A DNA stretch of 64,000 nt from Hyphococcus sp. GTDB lineage: Bacteria; Pseudomonadota; Alphaproteobacteria; Caulobacterales; Parvularculaceae. A program made the translations under genes and the position numbers. The stretch covers positions 124,001 to 188,000 of the forward strand of contig JANQRY010000006.1 of the NCBI GenBank assembly GCA_028284345.1, written 5' to 3'. Below the pieces are notes generated by a model that saw only the letters and a program-made list of their open reading frames with translations, ran no database searches and was not told the origin of the DNA. Below are positions 53,601 to 60,162 of the stretch, piece by piece; within the stretch, counting starts at the first letter, position 1; every line of letters starts with the position of its first letter.

Positions 53601-55086
53601 CGATATCGTCCTTGGCGGCGCGGGCCGGGACAATGTTCGCGGCGGCGACGGCGACGATGTGGTTGAGGGCGGCGACGGCAATGATACGATCCGCGGCGAT
53701 GCGGGCGCCGACGAATTACGCGGCGGCGCCGGCAACGACCTGATCTTCGCCGACGGCGACGACACGGTCGTCGAGGGCGGCGAAGGCACTGACCGCGTGA
53801 TCGTTCAGGGCGACGGCGACTTCTCCATCGACATGACGGCCGGCGGCGTTGAGCGCGTCGACGGCGGCGCCGGCAACGACGTTATGGACGCCACTGGCAT
53901 GTCGGATCGCGCGCGGCAATATGGCAATGCCGGCGACGACACGCTCATTGGCGGCGACAACCGCGATGATCAGCGCGGCGGCGCCGGGAATGACATTATC
54001 GACGGCGGCGCAGGCAATGATACGATCCGCGGCGACGCGGGCGCCGACCAATTGCGCGGCGGCGCGGGCAACGACCTGATCTTCGCCGACAGCGACGATA
54101 CGGTCGTCGAGGGCGGCGAAGGCTATGACCGCGTCATCGTGCAGGGCGACGGCGACTTTTCCATCGACATGACGGCCGGCGGCGTTGAGCGCGTTGACGG
54201 CGGCGCTGGAAACGACACGATGGATGCCACGGGCATGTCGGATCGTGTGCGCCAGTACGGCAATGATGGCGACGATACGCTCATCGGCGGCGACAACAAT
54301 GATGATCAGCGCGGCGGCGCCGGCAACGATGTTATCGACGGCGGCGCGGGGAATGACTACATCCGCGGCGATGCGGGCGCCGACCAATTGCGCGGCGGCG
54401 CCGGCAATGACCGGATTTACGCTGACAGTGACGACACGGTCGTTGAGGGCGGCGAGGGTAATGACCGCGTTATCGTTCAGGGCGACGGCGATTTCTCCAT
54501 CGACATGACCGCAGCGGGCGTTGAGCGCGTCGACGGCGGGGCTGGAAACGACGTCATGGACGCCACCGGCATGACGGATCGCGCCCGGCAATATGGCAAT
54601 GCCGGCGACGACACCCTTATCGGCGGCGAGGGCCGCGACGTGCAGCTGGGCGGTGACGGCGAGGATATCATTTTCGGCGGCGGCGAACGGGACTTCATCC
54701 GCGGCGGCGACGGCAATGACGCGCTTTCCGGCGGCGAGGGCGCAGACAGGATTTATGGCGACGCCGGCGATGACACGATCACCGGCGGGACAGGCAATGA
54801 CCGGCTTGAAGGCGGCGACGGTTCGGATGTGTTCGTCTACGAACTGGGCGACGGGTCCGATCGCATCAGCGGCGGCGCCGGTGACTGGACCGATACCATC
54901 CAGCTCAACGCCGAAGACGGCTCCCTCGGCGAGTTCGGCGTCGACTGGACCATCGAACTCACCGAAGGGTCGATTGTCTCCGCCGACGAGGACGGGATTG
55001 TCTTTACCGACGATGCGGACGGCGTCATCACGCTCAATGACGGATCGACTATCACCTTCACCGATATTGAAGAAGTGCTAATTTAG
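47692..55086 (+). CDS. giant calcium-binding adhesin: cadherin-like, LamG-like and RTX repeats
   Basis: This 2,464-residue surface or secreted protein has no Sec signal. Residues 1-185 are acidic, Ala/Gly/Asp-rich and probably disordered. Eight cadherin-like repeats of about 97 residues follow (186-950; PTDI.LS, V.EN.AGA, SLDHEAQD.Y.IT). RTX block 1 spans 958-1176 and a ninth cadherin-like repeat 1179-1276. LamG-like domain 1 (1279-1513), a tenth repeat, LamG-like domain 2 (1608-1842) and an eleventh repeat come next. RTX block 2 covers about 1938-2383, and the acidic, Ile/Thr-rich C-terminus (2384-2464) fits a type I secretion signal. The exporter genes on both sides imply type I export. A LapG-type TAAG retention site was not found. 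Confidence 0.93.
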   Translation: MAENREKTPVNGKDPAAGDEAVSKPSVEDLSLESEREALKKAQDAETAAATSGDGSSAHGNLHFGDQERGDIKTVGDDADERDGDPAFADGDSDDDGRDAQAGADDDADRGNEPLTNETSGGAAGEPAGGPGASAEAGAVLARNARQPAPESNSGEAAPTTTAKSAGDRPEDADPDDDRTPVNEAPTDIALSDDVVAENDAGALIATLVASDPDADDTATYSIVEDPSGLFEVVGDELRLRDGVSLDHEAQDSYEITLQVEDSAGNVYTETVTINVADINEGPTGLILSGDSVNENDAGATVAILSATDEDEGDIATFSIAEDPSGLFVIVGDELRLKDGVSLDHEAQDAYQITIEVEDGAGNVYSETVTINVADLNEGPTDLQLSNTSVDENGAGAVVGTLSAFDPDDGDALVYTVSDDRFEIVGDQLRIKEGVSFDHETIDSIDVTVTATDQGGLTTSQSFTIDVNDLNERPTDIALSGDTVDENDAGATVAILSATDEDEGDIATFSIAEDPSGLFEIVGDELRLKDGVSLDHEAQDAYQITIEVEDSGGATYLETVTINVADLNEGPTDIQLSGASVDEHDAGAVVGTLTAFDPDEGDTLTFTVSDDRFEVVGDELKLKDGVELDFNEIELIDVTVTATDSHGESTSQSFSIDVNDVNEAPTDISLDNDTVAENDAGATVAWLAAADPDAGDTATFSIAEDASGLFEVVGNELKLKDGASLDREAQDAYEITLEVTDSGGANYTETVTINVADLNESPTDLQLSGDTVNENEAGAVVGEVSAYDPDDGDSLDFTVSDDRFEIVDGQLKLKDGVSLDHEAAETIDVTVTATDQGGLETSQSFTINVADVNEAPSDITLSGGTVRENSFEGTYVGTVSASDPDDGETFTFALADDADGRFAVDPDTGRITVADRIDQSILLDFEENPTHDIVVVVTDSAGNAYQETVTINVADLQNEYIIGDNADNVLTGAGGNDVIYDYFGGDDVLDGGDGNDVLVDIAGGEDELYGGAGDDILLGGAGADVIDGGDGTDTAYYSNSASGVSVDLESGGVNGSGGDAEGDEIVNVENVFGSARDDTIIGDDADNTLTGYYGDDVLQGGGGDDTIDGDYGRWGSAGDDTAVYSGAWSDYTITEENGVFTITDNRPDSPDGTDTVSNVENFQFADGVVTADNLLNVGPSDLWAEDATVAENSAAGTVAATLAVSDDNALDAHEFAITDDPSGFFEIVGNEVRVREGADLDYESQDSYDITVEVTDSAGASYTETVTINVADVNEAPVDFVLTPTSESGTLSLNQDGGNDDAAIAANMEGFPTTALTVEVTFTSSQTDVGSGVPLFSYAADSGSNNEALIWLESGSGNVQIYLAGQRINTGFSNADLLDGEEHQVSFTWDQASNELKFYVDGEEEFATSINIRDLRADGTVAFGQEQDAEGGGFDTNQIFEGEIAEARIFNYARSGEEIADNAGAPLDDPASEPGLVSNWLMNTNDGGFVRDAAGDNDLQLVNDASIEGGEAYDEPTVIENETGAVVGTLSATDPDSGEPVTNFAIADDPSGLFEVVGDELKLKDGVSLDHEAQDSYEITVEAIDDAGLATQQIVTINVADVGEAPINVSFDPAADSPVLSLNEDGGNNDYAIASNIEGFPTDALTVEVSFVSSQTDVGNGVPLFSYAANDGSNNEALIWLESGSGNVQIYLAGQRIDTGFSNADLLDGEPHQVAFSWDQSTNELKFYVDGEPAFETTVNIRDLRADGTLVLGQEQDTEGGAFDTNQIFEGQISEVRIFDYARSDQEIADNADAPFDDPETEPGLVNNWVMNGEEGGFIEDLVGANHMELRGDAGIIDGDFGSTPTVVENETGAIVGTISATDPQTGGPVTNFVIADDPSGLFELVGDQLKLKDGVSLDFETAETHDVAIEAIGSGGESTVHVVTINVADVDETNLILGTERADRLNGTDDADEIHGLGGNDQINGLGGDDIVLGGAGRDNVRGGDGDDVVEGGDGNDTIRGDAGADELRGGAGNDLIFADGDDTVVEGGEGTDRVIVQGDGDFSIDMTAGGVERVDGGAGNDVMDATGMSDRARQYGNAGDDTLIGGDNRDDQRGGAGNDIIDGGAGNDTIRGDAGADQLRGGAGNDLIFADSDDTVVEGGEGYDRVIVQGDGDFSIDMTAGGVERVDGGAGNDTMDATGMSDRVRQYGNDGDDTLIGGDNNDDQRGGAGNDVIDGGAGNDYIRGDAGADQLRGGAGNDRIYADSDDTVVEGGEGNDRVIVQGDGDFSIDMTAAGVERVDGGAGNDVMDATGMTDRARQYGNAGDDTLIGGEGRDVQLGGDGEDIIFGGGERDFIRGGDGNDALSGGEGADRIYGDAGDDTITGGTGNDRLEGGDGSDVFVYELGDGSDRISGGAGDWTDTIQLNAEDGSLGEFGVDWTIELTEGSIVSADEDGIVFTDDADGVITLNDGSTITFTDIEEVLI
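51526..53490 (+). repeat. tandem duplication of LamG-like plus cadherin-like unit, 987 bp
   Basis: Matching landmarks (for example TCGTCGCAGACCGATGTGGG at 51661 and 52648) are 987 bases or 329 codons apart. The two units carry the same order: a LamG-like domain followed by a shortened cadherin-like repeat beginning PTVIEN or PTVVEN. Protein similarity is high throughout, indicating a duplication inside the adhesin gene. Confidence 0.9.
53681..54688 (+). repeat. three tandem 336-bp RTX super-repeats
   Basis: The landmark GCGGGCGCCGAC occurs at 53701, 54037 and 54373, exactly 336 bases (112 codons) apart. Each unit has RTX nonapeptides, a VVEGGEG.DRVIVQGDGDFS strand and the segment GGAGNDVMDATGM.DR.RQYGN. 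The third unit is truncated at its end. High nucleotide identity points to recent expansion. Confidence 0.9.
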
Positions 55087-55110
55087 GATCGGTTCACGAA
55101 ACGCTACGGC

Positions 55111-55244
55111 GTCATCCCGGATGCAATGCAGCATGTAATGCTGCTTTGCTAATCCGGGATCGCACATATTACGCGTGGCGCTTGCGGAGGGCGATCCCGT
55201 GTTAGCAGCGCGTCATTTCATGCCGCGCAGCACACGGGATGACG
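55111..55244. repeat. composite palindromic intergenic element 2
   Basis: Nested palindromes fill the gap between the convergent adhesin and TolC-like genes. ATCCCGGAT (55114-55122) pairs with ATCCGGGAT (55152-55160), GGGATCGC (55156-55163) with GCGATCCC (55191-55198), and ATCCCGTGT (55194-55202) with ACACGGGAT (55232-55240). The outer ends GTCATCCCG and CGGGATGAC are exact inverted repeats. It resembles element 1 at 3964-4084 in its termini and probably also terminates the adhesin transcript. Confidence 0.75.
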
Positions 55245-55284
55245 GCTGATGCGGAACTTTATACAACCCGCTTCCGTAAGCCCG

Positions 55285-56724
55285 CTATTCGCCCTCAATG
55301 CCGAACGCTTCCAAAATCGACCCGGTAGCGGCGGCGAGTTCGTACTGACTGACGCGCACGTCGAACTCCGCTTCGGACAGGCCGATCTGCGCCTGTACAA
55401 GATCGCGCTGGCCGTCGAGGACGTCGATGACCGTGCGCTGGCCCGCTTCATATTCAAGCTGCAATCCCTTTACCGATTGCTCCGCCGCTTCGATGCCTTG
55501 CCTGGCGGCGACGCGCCGGATTTCCGCTTCCGTCAGCTGCCGCCAACTGCGCATCACGATTTCATCGACGGCGAGACGGGTGCTGTCGAGTTCCGCGCGC
55601 GCCTGTCTTTCCGACGCGCGCGCGCTTCTGAGATCGGCGATGTTTCGGCCCTGATTGAAAATCGGCATGCGCAACCGCGCGACGAGCTGATATTCCTCGT
55701 CTTCCTGCATCAATGTCGGGTCGGCGCCGAAGCGCTTGAAGTAGCTTCCCTCAAGCGTGACCTTGGGCGCGAAATCGCCAAGGGCCGCGCCTTTGGAAAA
55801 TTTCGCGGCCTTAAAGCCCGCTTCCGAGGCGTTGACGGCGGGATTGTATTCCCGCGCCAGATCGATCGAGCCGTCGAGGGTCTCAGGCGTCCGGTCGCGA
55901 TCATCATCATCGGCGACAAACTGCGCCGGCGTCTCACGGCCGGTAATGCGTTGATAGGCGGCTTCGCTCTGGGCGAGCGCGGCCCGCGCCGCGCCGAGGT
56001 CAACCTGCGCCTGCGCGCGGCGAACCCGCGCTTGCTCGACGCCGGTGCGCCCTTGCGCGCCGGCTTCCGCGCGCTTGCTGACAATTTCAAACTGGCGGTT
56101 GAGGAGCGCCAGATTGCTGATCCGGTGTTCGACAATTTCGCGCGCCAGCACGACGGCGGCATGCGCTTGCGCGGCGTTGAACGCCACTTGCTGACGCACG
56201 GACAGGAACGACAGGTCCGCCTGGCTCGCCCGCGCGCGCGCGCTGCGATACCGGTTGAAGGTGGTCAGCCCTTGAGACAGCGGCTGCACCGCCGTCACGC
56301 CGAAGGTCGTGCCGTCGCGATCCTGAAGGGTCTGCAGCGACTCGCTGCGCCAGCTTTCGTCGGAATAGGCGGCCGTCACCTGAACGTCGGGGAGAAACTG
56401 ACCGAGCGCCGCAAACCGGTCGGCCTTTGCTGCATCGAGGCGGGATTTTGAAATCTCGATCTGCGGATTGTTGGCGAGCGCCGTCTTGATGGCGTCGACC
56501 ACGGTTTCGCCGTCGGTGCGCGTCGATGCGTCCTCATCGGTCGCCGCGCCGTCGGGGACGGCGATCGGCTCCGGCAGATGCTCGTTCAGATCTTCAACCG
56601 GGTAGACGCTGCCCGGATAAGGAACGGCGCTGTCGTCCTGCGCCCAAACGGCGCTCGCCGCGCCGGCGACCGCTGTGACGACCAGCATTTCTAAAGACCT
56701 TAAGCGCACTTTTAAAAACCACAT
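55285..56724 (-). CDS. TolC-family outer-membrane channel of type I secretion
   Basis: This 479-residue protein has a signal peptide (MWFLKVRLRSLEMLVV...ASAVWA, cleavage near 28) followed by a variable acidic stretch. Two outer-membrane efflux-protein repeats cover about 70-260 and 280-470, with the coiled-coil patterns NPQIEISKSRLDAAKADRFAALGQFLPD and YNPAVNASEAGFKAAKFSKG. It is the expected third component for the ABC-HlyD exporter and lies on the far side of the adhesin gene. ATG 56724 lacks a Shine-Dalgarno site; ATG 56688 has AAGG upstream but would lose the basic n-region. Confidence 0.93.
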   Translation of the reverse strand: MWFLKVRLRSLEMLVVTAVAGAASAVWAQDDSAVPYPGSVYPVEDLNEHLPEPIAVPDGAATDEDASTRTDGETVVDAIKTALANNPQIEISKSRLDAAKADRFAALGQFLPDVQVTAAYSDESWRSESLQTLQDRDGTTFGVTAVQPLSQGLTTFNRYRSARARASQADLSFLSVRQQVAFNAAQAHAAVVLAREIVEHRISNLALLNRQFEIVSKRAEAGAQGRTGVEQARVRRAQAQVDLGAARAALAQSEAAYQRITGRETPAQFVADDDDRDRTPETLDGSIDLAREYNPAVNASEAGFKAAKFSKGAALGDFAPKVTLEGSYFKRFGADPTLMQEDEEYQLVARLRMPIFNQGRNIADLRSARASERQARAELDSTRLAVDEIVMRSWRQLTEAEIRRVAARQGIEAAEQSVKGLQLEYEAGQRTVIDVLDGQRDLVQAQIGLSEAEFDVRVSQYELAAATGSILEAFGIEGE

Positions 56725-56898
56725 AAACGATCAAACGATCTATAGGCGTCATTTGGTTAACGCGGCGTTTCGCGGCCTCCCGCAAAAGCGAGGAATTACG
56801 CCGATATTTTTGTTAATGTGGCGCTGGCAAGGTAATGGAAATGTTAACGCCGCGCGCCGCTTGGTTTCCGGCCCGGTCCTGCCTTGTCGGGCGGGGCG

Positions 56899-58290
56899 TT
56901 AATTATCGGCAAGCCCGAACGGCGCGGAGGACCGGCGATATTCGTCAGCGAGGATCTGACGGCCGATCGGCGGTTCCGAGCGCGCGATGCAGCCCATGCG
57001 ATGACAGAGTTTGCAGTTGACGCCGATGGGCGTCGCCTGTTCCGGCGACAGCGCTTTATCCTGCGTGTAGATGAGCCGCCGGGCGTTTTCTTCCGAACAG
57101 CCAAGCGCGATCGCCCGTTCGACCTTCGCCGCCCCATGGGCGCCGCCGCCGGCGGTGACGGTCCGGACAATGGTGAAAAACCGTTCGCCGTCGGGCAGGC
57201 CGACCCATTCGGCGATAATCTCGCGCGGTCGGCGAAACGCCTGGTGCAGCGACCAGAGCGGGCAGGAGCCTCCGTGCCGGGCGAAAGGGAAGCCGGCGCC
57301 GTCGAGGCGTTTCGACACGTTTCCCGCCGCATCAACGCGAATGAAGAAAAAAGCGACGCCTTCTTCCCCCGGGCGCTGCAACGTGGTCAGGCGATGGGCG
57401 ACCTGTTCGAAACTGACGCTGAATTGCCGCGCCAGCGCCTCAACATCATAGCGGCGTGCCTCCGCCGCGCGAATGAAGGCGCGGTAGGGCATCAACAATG
57501 CGCCCGCCGCGTAGTTGGCGAGCGCCCGGCGCGTCAGGCGTCGGCCGTTTTCTGTCTGGAACTTTGCTTGCTGAAGCTCGCCGTCAATATCGTCGCCCAT
57601 TTCAAGATAAGCGATTTGCAGGGATAGCTGAAACGCCGCGCTCGCCTTGTCGAGGCTTTCGTCAATGACGATTTCGTTCCTGTGCTGATCAAGACGGCGC
57701 AGGGAATCAATCATCACGTCGGACGGGAGGCGACGGACGTTAAGGCCGCTTTGTTTCAGATAGGCTTCGCGCCCGCCCGCGTCGTCGATCTTTCGCGCCA
57801 GCGTTTCCGCAGCGTCGTCAAGGGCCGGGAAGGAGTTTCGTCGCGCCGACAAAAATCGGCGCGCCTCCGCGACCGGATCGGGCGCCGCCGATGCGCCTTC
57901 GCCATGATCGGCAAGGGCGAGCTGGCTTTCCTGATAGGCGTTGTAAAGACGCAGCAAGGCGTCCGCCGCGCCGGGAAAGGAATTGCCGAAATCCTCAATT
58001 TCCATCGGCGCAATTTCGAGATCGCCGAACAGGGGATCGCGCAGCGCCGCGCGAAGGCGCGCGGCGAAATCGTCCTCGCGCGCCGCGGCGAGGGTGGCGA
58101 CGTCGAGGCGATAGGTCTTGGCGAGCCGCAAGAGGACGTCGGCGGTCACCGGGCGCTGATTACGCTCCATCAGCGCGATGTAGGAGGGGGAGACATCCAG
58201 ATCGCCGGCCATGGCGGCCTGGGTGACGCCCAGTTCGCGCCGCAGCCGGCGTAATCTGGGTCCGAGGAAAACACTGCGTTCACGGGCCAT
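56899..58290 (-). CDS. RamB/ScfR-type XRE transcription regulator of acetate/short-chain acyl metabolism
   Basis: This 463-residue protein has an N-terminal HTH (about 8-65, LRRLRRELGVTQAAMAGDLDVSPSYIALMERNQRPVT), a central IrrE/ImmA-like segment (about 150-290) and a C-terminal DUF2083-type cysteine-containing domain (CSEENARRLIY, GVNCKLCHRMGCIARSEPP). This is the domain order of RamB and ScfR, which sense acyl-CoA or acetate-derived signals and control isocitrate lyase or acyl-CoA genes. It is divergent from isocitrate lyase and has a repeat array in the shared promoter region. Autoregulation and control of aceA are inferred. Confidence 0.88.
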   Translation of the reverse strand: MARERSVFLGPRLRRLRRELGVTQAAMAGDLDVSPSYIALMERNQRPVTADVLLRLAKTYRLDVATLAAAREDDFAARLRAALRDPLFGDLEIAPMEIEDFGNSFPGAADALLRLYNAYQESQLALADHGEGASAAPDPVAEARRFLSARRNSFPALDDAAETLARKIDDAGGREAYLKQSGLNVRRLPSDVMIDSLRRLDQHRNEIVIDESLDKASAAFQLSLQIAYLEMGDDIDGELQQAKFQTENGRRLTRRALANYAAGALLMPYRAFIRAAEARRYDVEALARQFSVSFEQVAHRLTTLQRPGEEGVAFFFIRVDAAGNVSKRLDGAGFPFARHGGSCPLWSLHQAFRRPREIIAEWVGLPDGERFFTIVRTVTAGGGAHGAAKVERAIALGCSEENARRLIYTQDKALSPEQATPIGVNCKLCHRMGCIARSEPPIGRQILADEYRRSSAPFGLADN

Positions 58291-58322
58291 AGGAACCTCG
58301 CTAACCGTCTGAAATTTATACC

Positions 58323-58360
58323 ATTACAACATTACAATATAATTTTGTAAAGTATTACAA
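58323..58360. promoter_or_regulatory. TTACAA repeat array between regulator and isocitrate lyase (candidate RamB-type operator)
   Basis: ATTACAA occurs at 58323-58329, 58331-58337 and 58354-58360, and the inverse TTGTAA at 58345-58350. Four copies within 38 AT-rich bases in an otherwise GC-rich region, 33 bases from the regulator start and about 118 from the aceA start, suggest a cooperative operator controlling both genes. Confidence 0.6.
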
Positions 58361-58477
58361 CTGAACTATTTCGCAAATGCAATATGAGCCGGGCGGCGGT
58401 ATTCAGAGGCCAACGGATGAGGGCGCTGACCCGGCGTGGGCGGGCCGCCCTCTAAGCAAGCGGAAAAGAAAAGGCTG

Positions 58478-60073
58478 ATGATGATGGCTTACAATCAGAA
58501 TATCGATTCGATCCGGGGGCTGATCAAAGACAATCTCGGCGCCTGGGACGGCATTGACGAAGAGGCGGTGGCGCGCATGCGCGCCCAGAACCGGTTCAGG
58601 ACCGGCCTCGATATCGCAAAATACTGCGCGAAAATCATGCGCGAGGACATGGCCGCCTACGACGCCGATCCGAAGAACTACACCCAGTCATTGGGATGCT
58701 GGCACGGTTTTGTCGCCCAACAGAAAATGATTTCGATCAAGAAGCATTTCGGAGCGACTAAGGGCCGCTACCTCTATCTTTCCGGCTGGATGGTCGCGGC
58801 GTTGCGTTCCGAATTCGGTCCGCTTCCTGATCAGTCCATGCACGAAAAAACCTCCGTGCCGGCGCTGATCGAAGAACTCTATACATTCCTCAAGCAAGCG
58901 GATGCGCGCGAGCTTGGCCTGATGTTCCGCGATCTCGATGCGGCGCGGACCGCCGGCGACAGCGCCAGGGAAAAGGAGCTGCTAGGCGCCATTGAAAATT
59001 ACGAAACTCACGTCGTGCCGATCATTGCCGACATTGACGCAGGTTTCGGCAATGCGGAGGCGACCTACCTGCTCGCCAAGAAGATGATCGAGGCCGGCGC
59101 CTGCGCCCTTCAGATCGAGAACCAGGTTTCCGACGAAAAACAATGCGGCCATCAGGACGGCAAGGTGACGGTGCCGCATGAAGACTTCCTCGCGAAGATT
59201 CGCGCCTGCCGATACGCCTTTCTGGAGCTTGGCGTTGAAGACGGGGTTATCGTCGCGCGCACCGATTCGCTCGGCGCGGGTCTCACCAAACAGATCGCCT
59301 ATTCCCGCGAGGCGGGTGATCTCGGCGATCAGTATAACGCCTTCCTCGATTGCGACGAGGTTTCCGTTGAGGACACGGCCAACGGCGATGTCCTGATCAA
59401 TCGCGGCGGCAAGCTGTTGCGGCCGAAACGGCTGCAGTCAAATCTCTTTCAGTTCCGCGCCGGCACCGGCGAGGACCGCTGCGTCCTCGACTGCATCACG
59501 TCGCTGCAGAACGGCGCCGATCTCTTGTGGATCGAAACGGAAAAACCCCATGTGGAACAGATCGCCGGCATGGTCGATCGCGTCCGCGAGGTCATTCCCA
59601 ACGCCAAGCTCGTTTACAACAATTCGCCGTCCTTCAACTGGACGCTGAACTTCCGTCAGCAGGTTTTCGATGCGTGGCAGGAGGAAGGCAAAGACATCTC
59701 GGCCTATGACCGCGCCAAGCTGATGAGCGTAGAGTATGACGATACGCCGCTGGCGGCTGAGGCGGACAACCGCATTCGCAGCTTCCAGGTCGACGCATCG
59801 AAACGCGCCGGCATCTTCCATCACCTGATCACGCTGCCGACCTATCACACCGCGGCGCTGTCGACGGACAATCTGTCGAAACTCTATTTCGGCGAGGAAG
59901 CCATGCTCGGCTATGTGAAAACCGTCCAGCGTCAGGAGATCCGTCAGGGCGTCGCCTGCGTCAAACACCAGAACATGGCCGGGTCGGATATCGGCGACGA
60001 CCACAAGGAGTATTTCGCCGGTGAGGCGGCCCTCAAGGCGGGCGGCAAGGACAACACGATGAACCAGTTCTAG
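58478..60073 (+). CDS. aceA: isocitrate lyase
   Basis: This 531-residue enzyme of the longer, Pseudomonas-type family cleaves isocitrate to succinate and glyoxylate. The catalytic cysteine sits in KQCGHQDGKVTVP near residue 222. IADIDAGFGNAEATYLLAK and NSPSFNWTLNFRQQ are active-site motifs. Three tandem ATGs (58478, 58481, 58484) follow AAAAGG; the middle or last has the best spacing, so the start is uncertain by one or two codons. The malate synthase gene follows after a terminator. Confidence 0.97.
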   Translation: MMMAYNQNIDSIRGLIKDNLGAWDGIDEEAVARMRAQNRFRTGLDIAKYCAKIMREDMAAYDADPKNYTQSLGCWHGFVAQQKMISIKKHFGATKGRYLYLSGWMVAALRSEFGPLPDQSMHEKTSVPALIEELYTFLKQADARELGLMFRDLDAARTAGDSAREKELLGAIENYETHVVPIIADIDAGFGNAEATYLLAKKMIEAGACALQIENQVSDEKQCGHQDGKVTVPHEDFLAKIRACRYAFLELGVEDGVIVARTDSLGAGLTKQIAYSREAGDLGDQYNAFLDCDEVSVEDTANGDVLINRGGKLLRPKRLQSNLFQFRAGTGEDRCVLDCITSLQNGADLLWIETEKPHVEQIAGMVDRVREVIPNAKLVYNNSPSFNWTLNFRQQVFDAWQEEGKDISAYDRAKLMSVEYDDTPLAAEADNRIRSFQVDASKRAGIFHHLITLPTYHTAALSTDNLSKLYFGEEAMLGYVKTVQRQEIRQGVACVKHQNMAGSDIGDDHKEYFAGEAALKAGGKDNTMNQF

Positions 60074-60107
60074 CGTTTCTGTTCCTTGCGCGCTTTTTTT
60101 GCCATAA

Positions 60108-60137
60108 GCGGCCGTCCATCCGGACGGCCGCCCTTTC
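60108..60137 (+). terminator. terminator after isocitrate lyase
   Basis: GCGGCCGTCC (60108-60117) pairs perfectly with GGACGGCCGC (60122-60131) around ATCC, followed by CCTTTC. The T-run is weak, so termination may be partial and allow readthrough into malate synthase. Confidence 0.6.
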
Positions 60138-60162
60138 ATGACGAAGCAGATTTGATCGGATT

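Noticed and set aside
53540-54591. Regularly spaced repeats that could be mistaken for a CRISPR array
   Set aside because: The repeats are in-frame glycine/aspartate RTX codons within the adhesin gene and their spacers are not unique sequences.
56756-56854. Repeated GTTAACGC-type sequences upstream of the TolC-like gene as CtrA sites
   Set aside because: The second TTAA half-site at the proper spacing is missing in both copies; two similar 12-mers in 100 bases is weak evidence.
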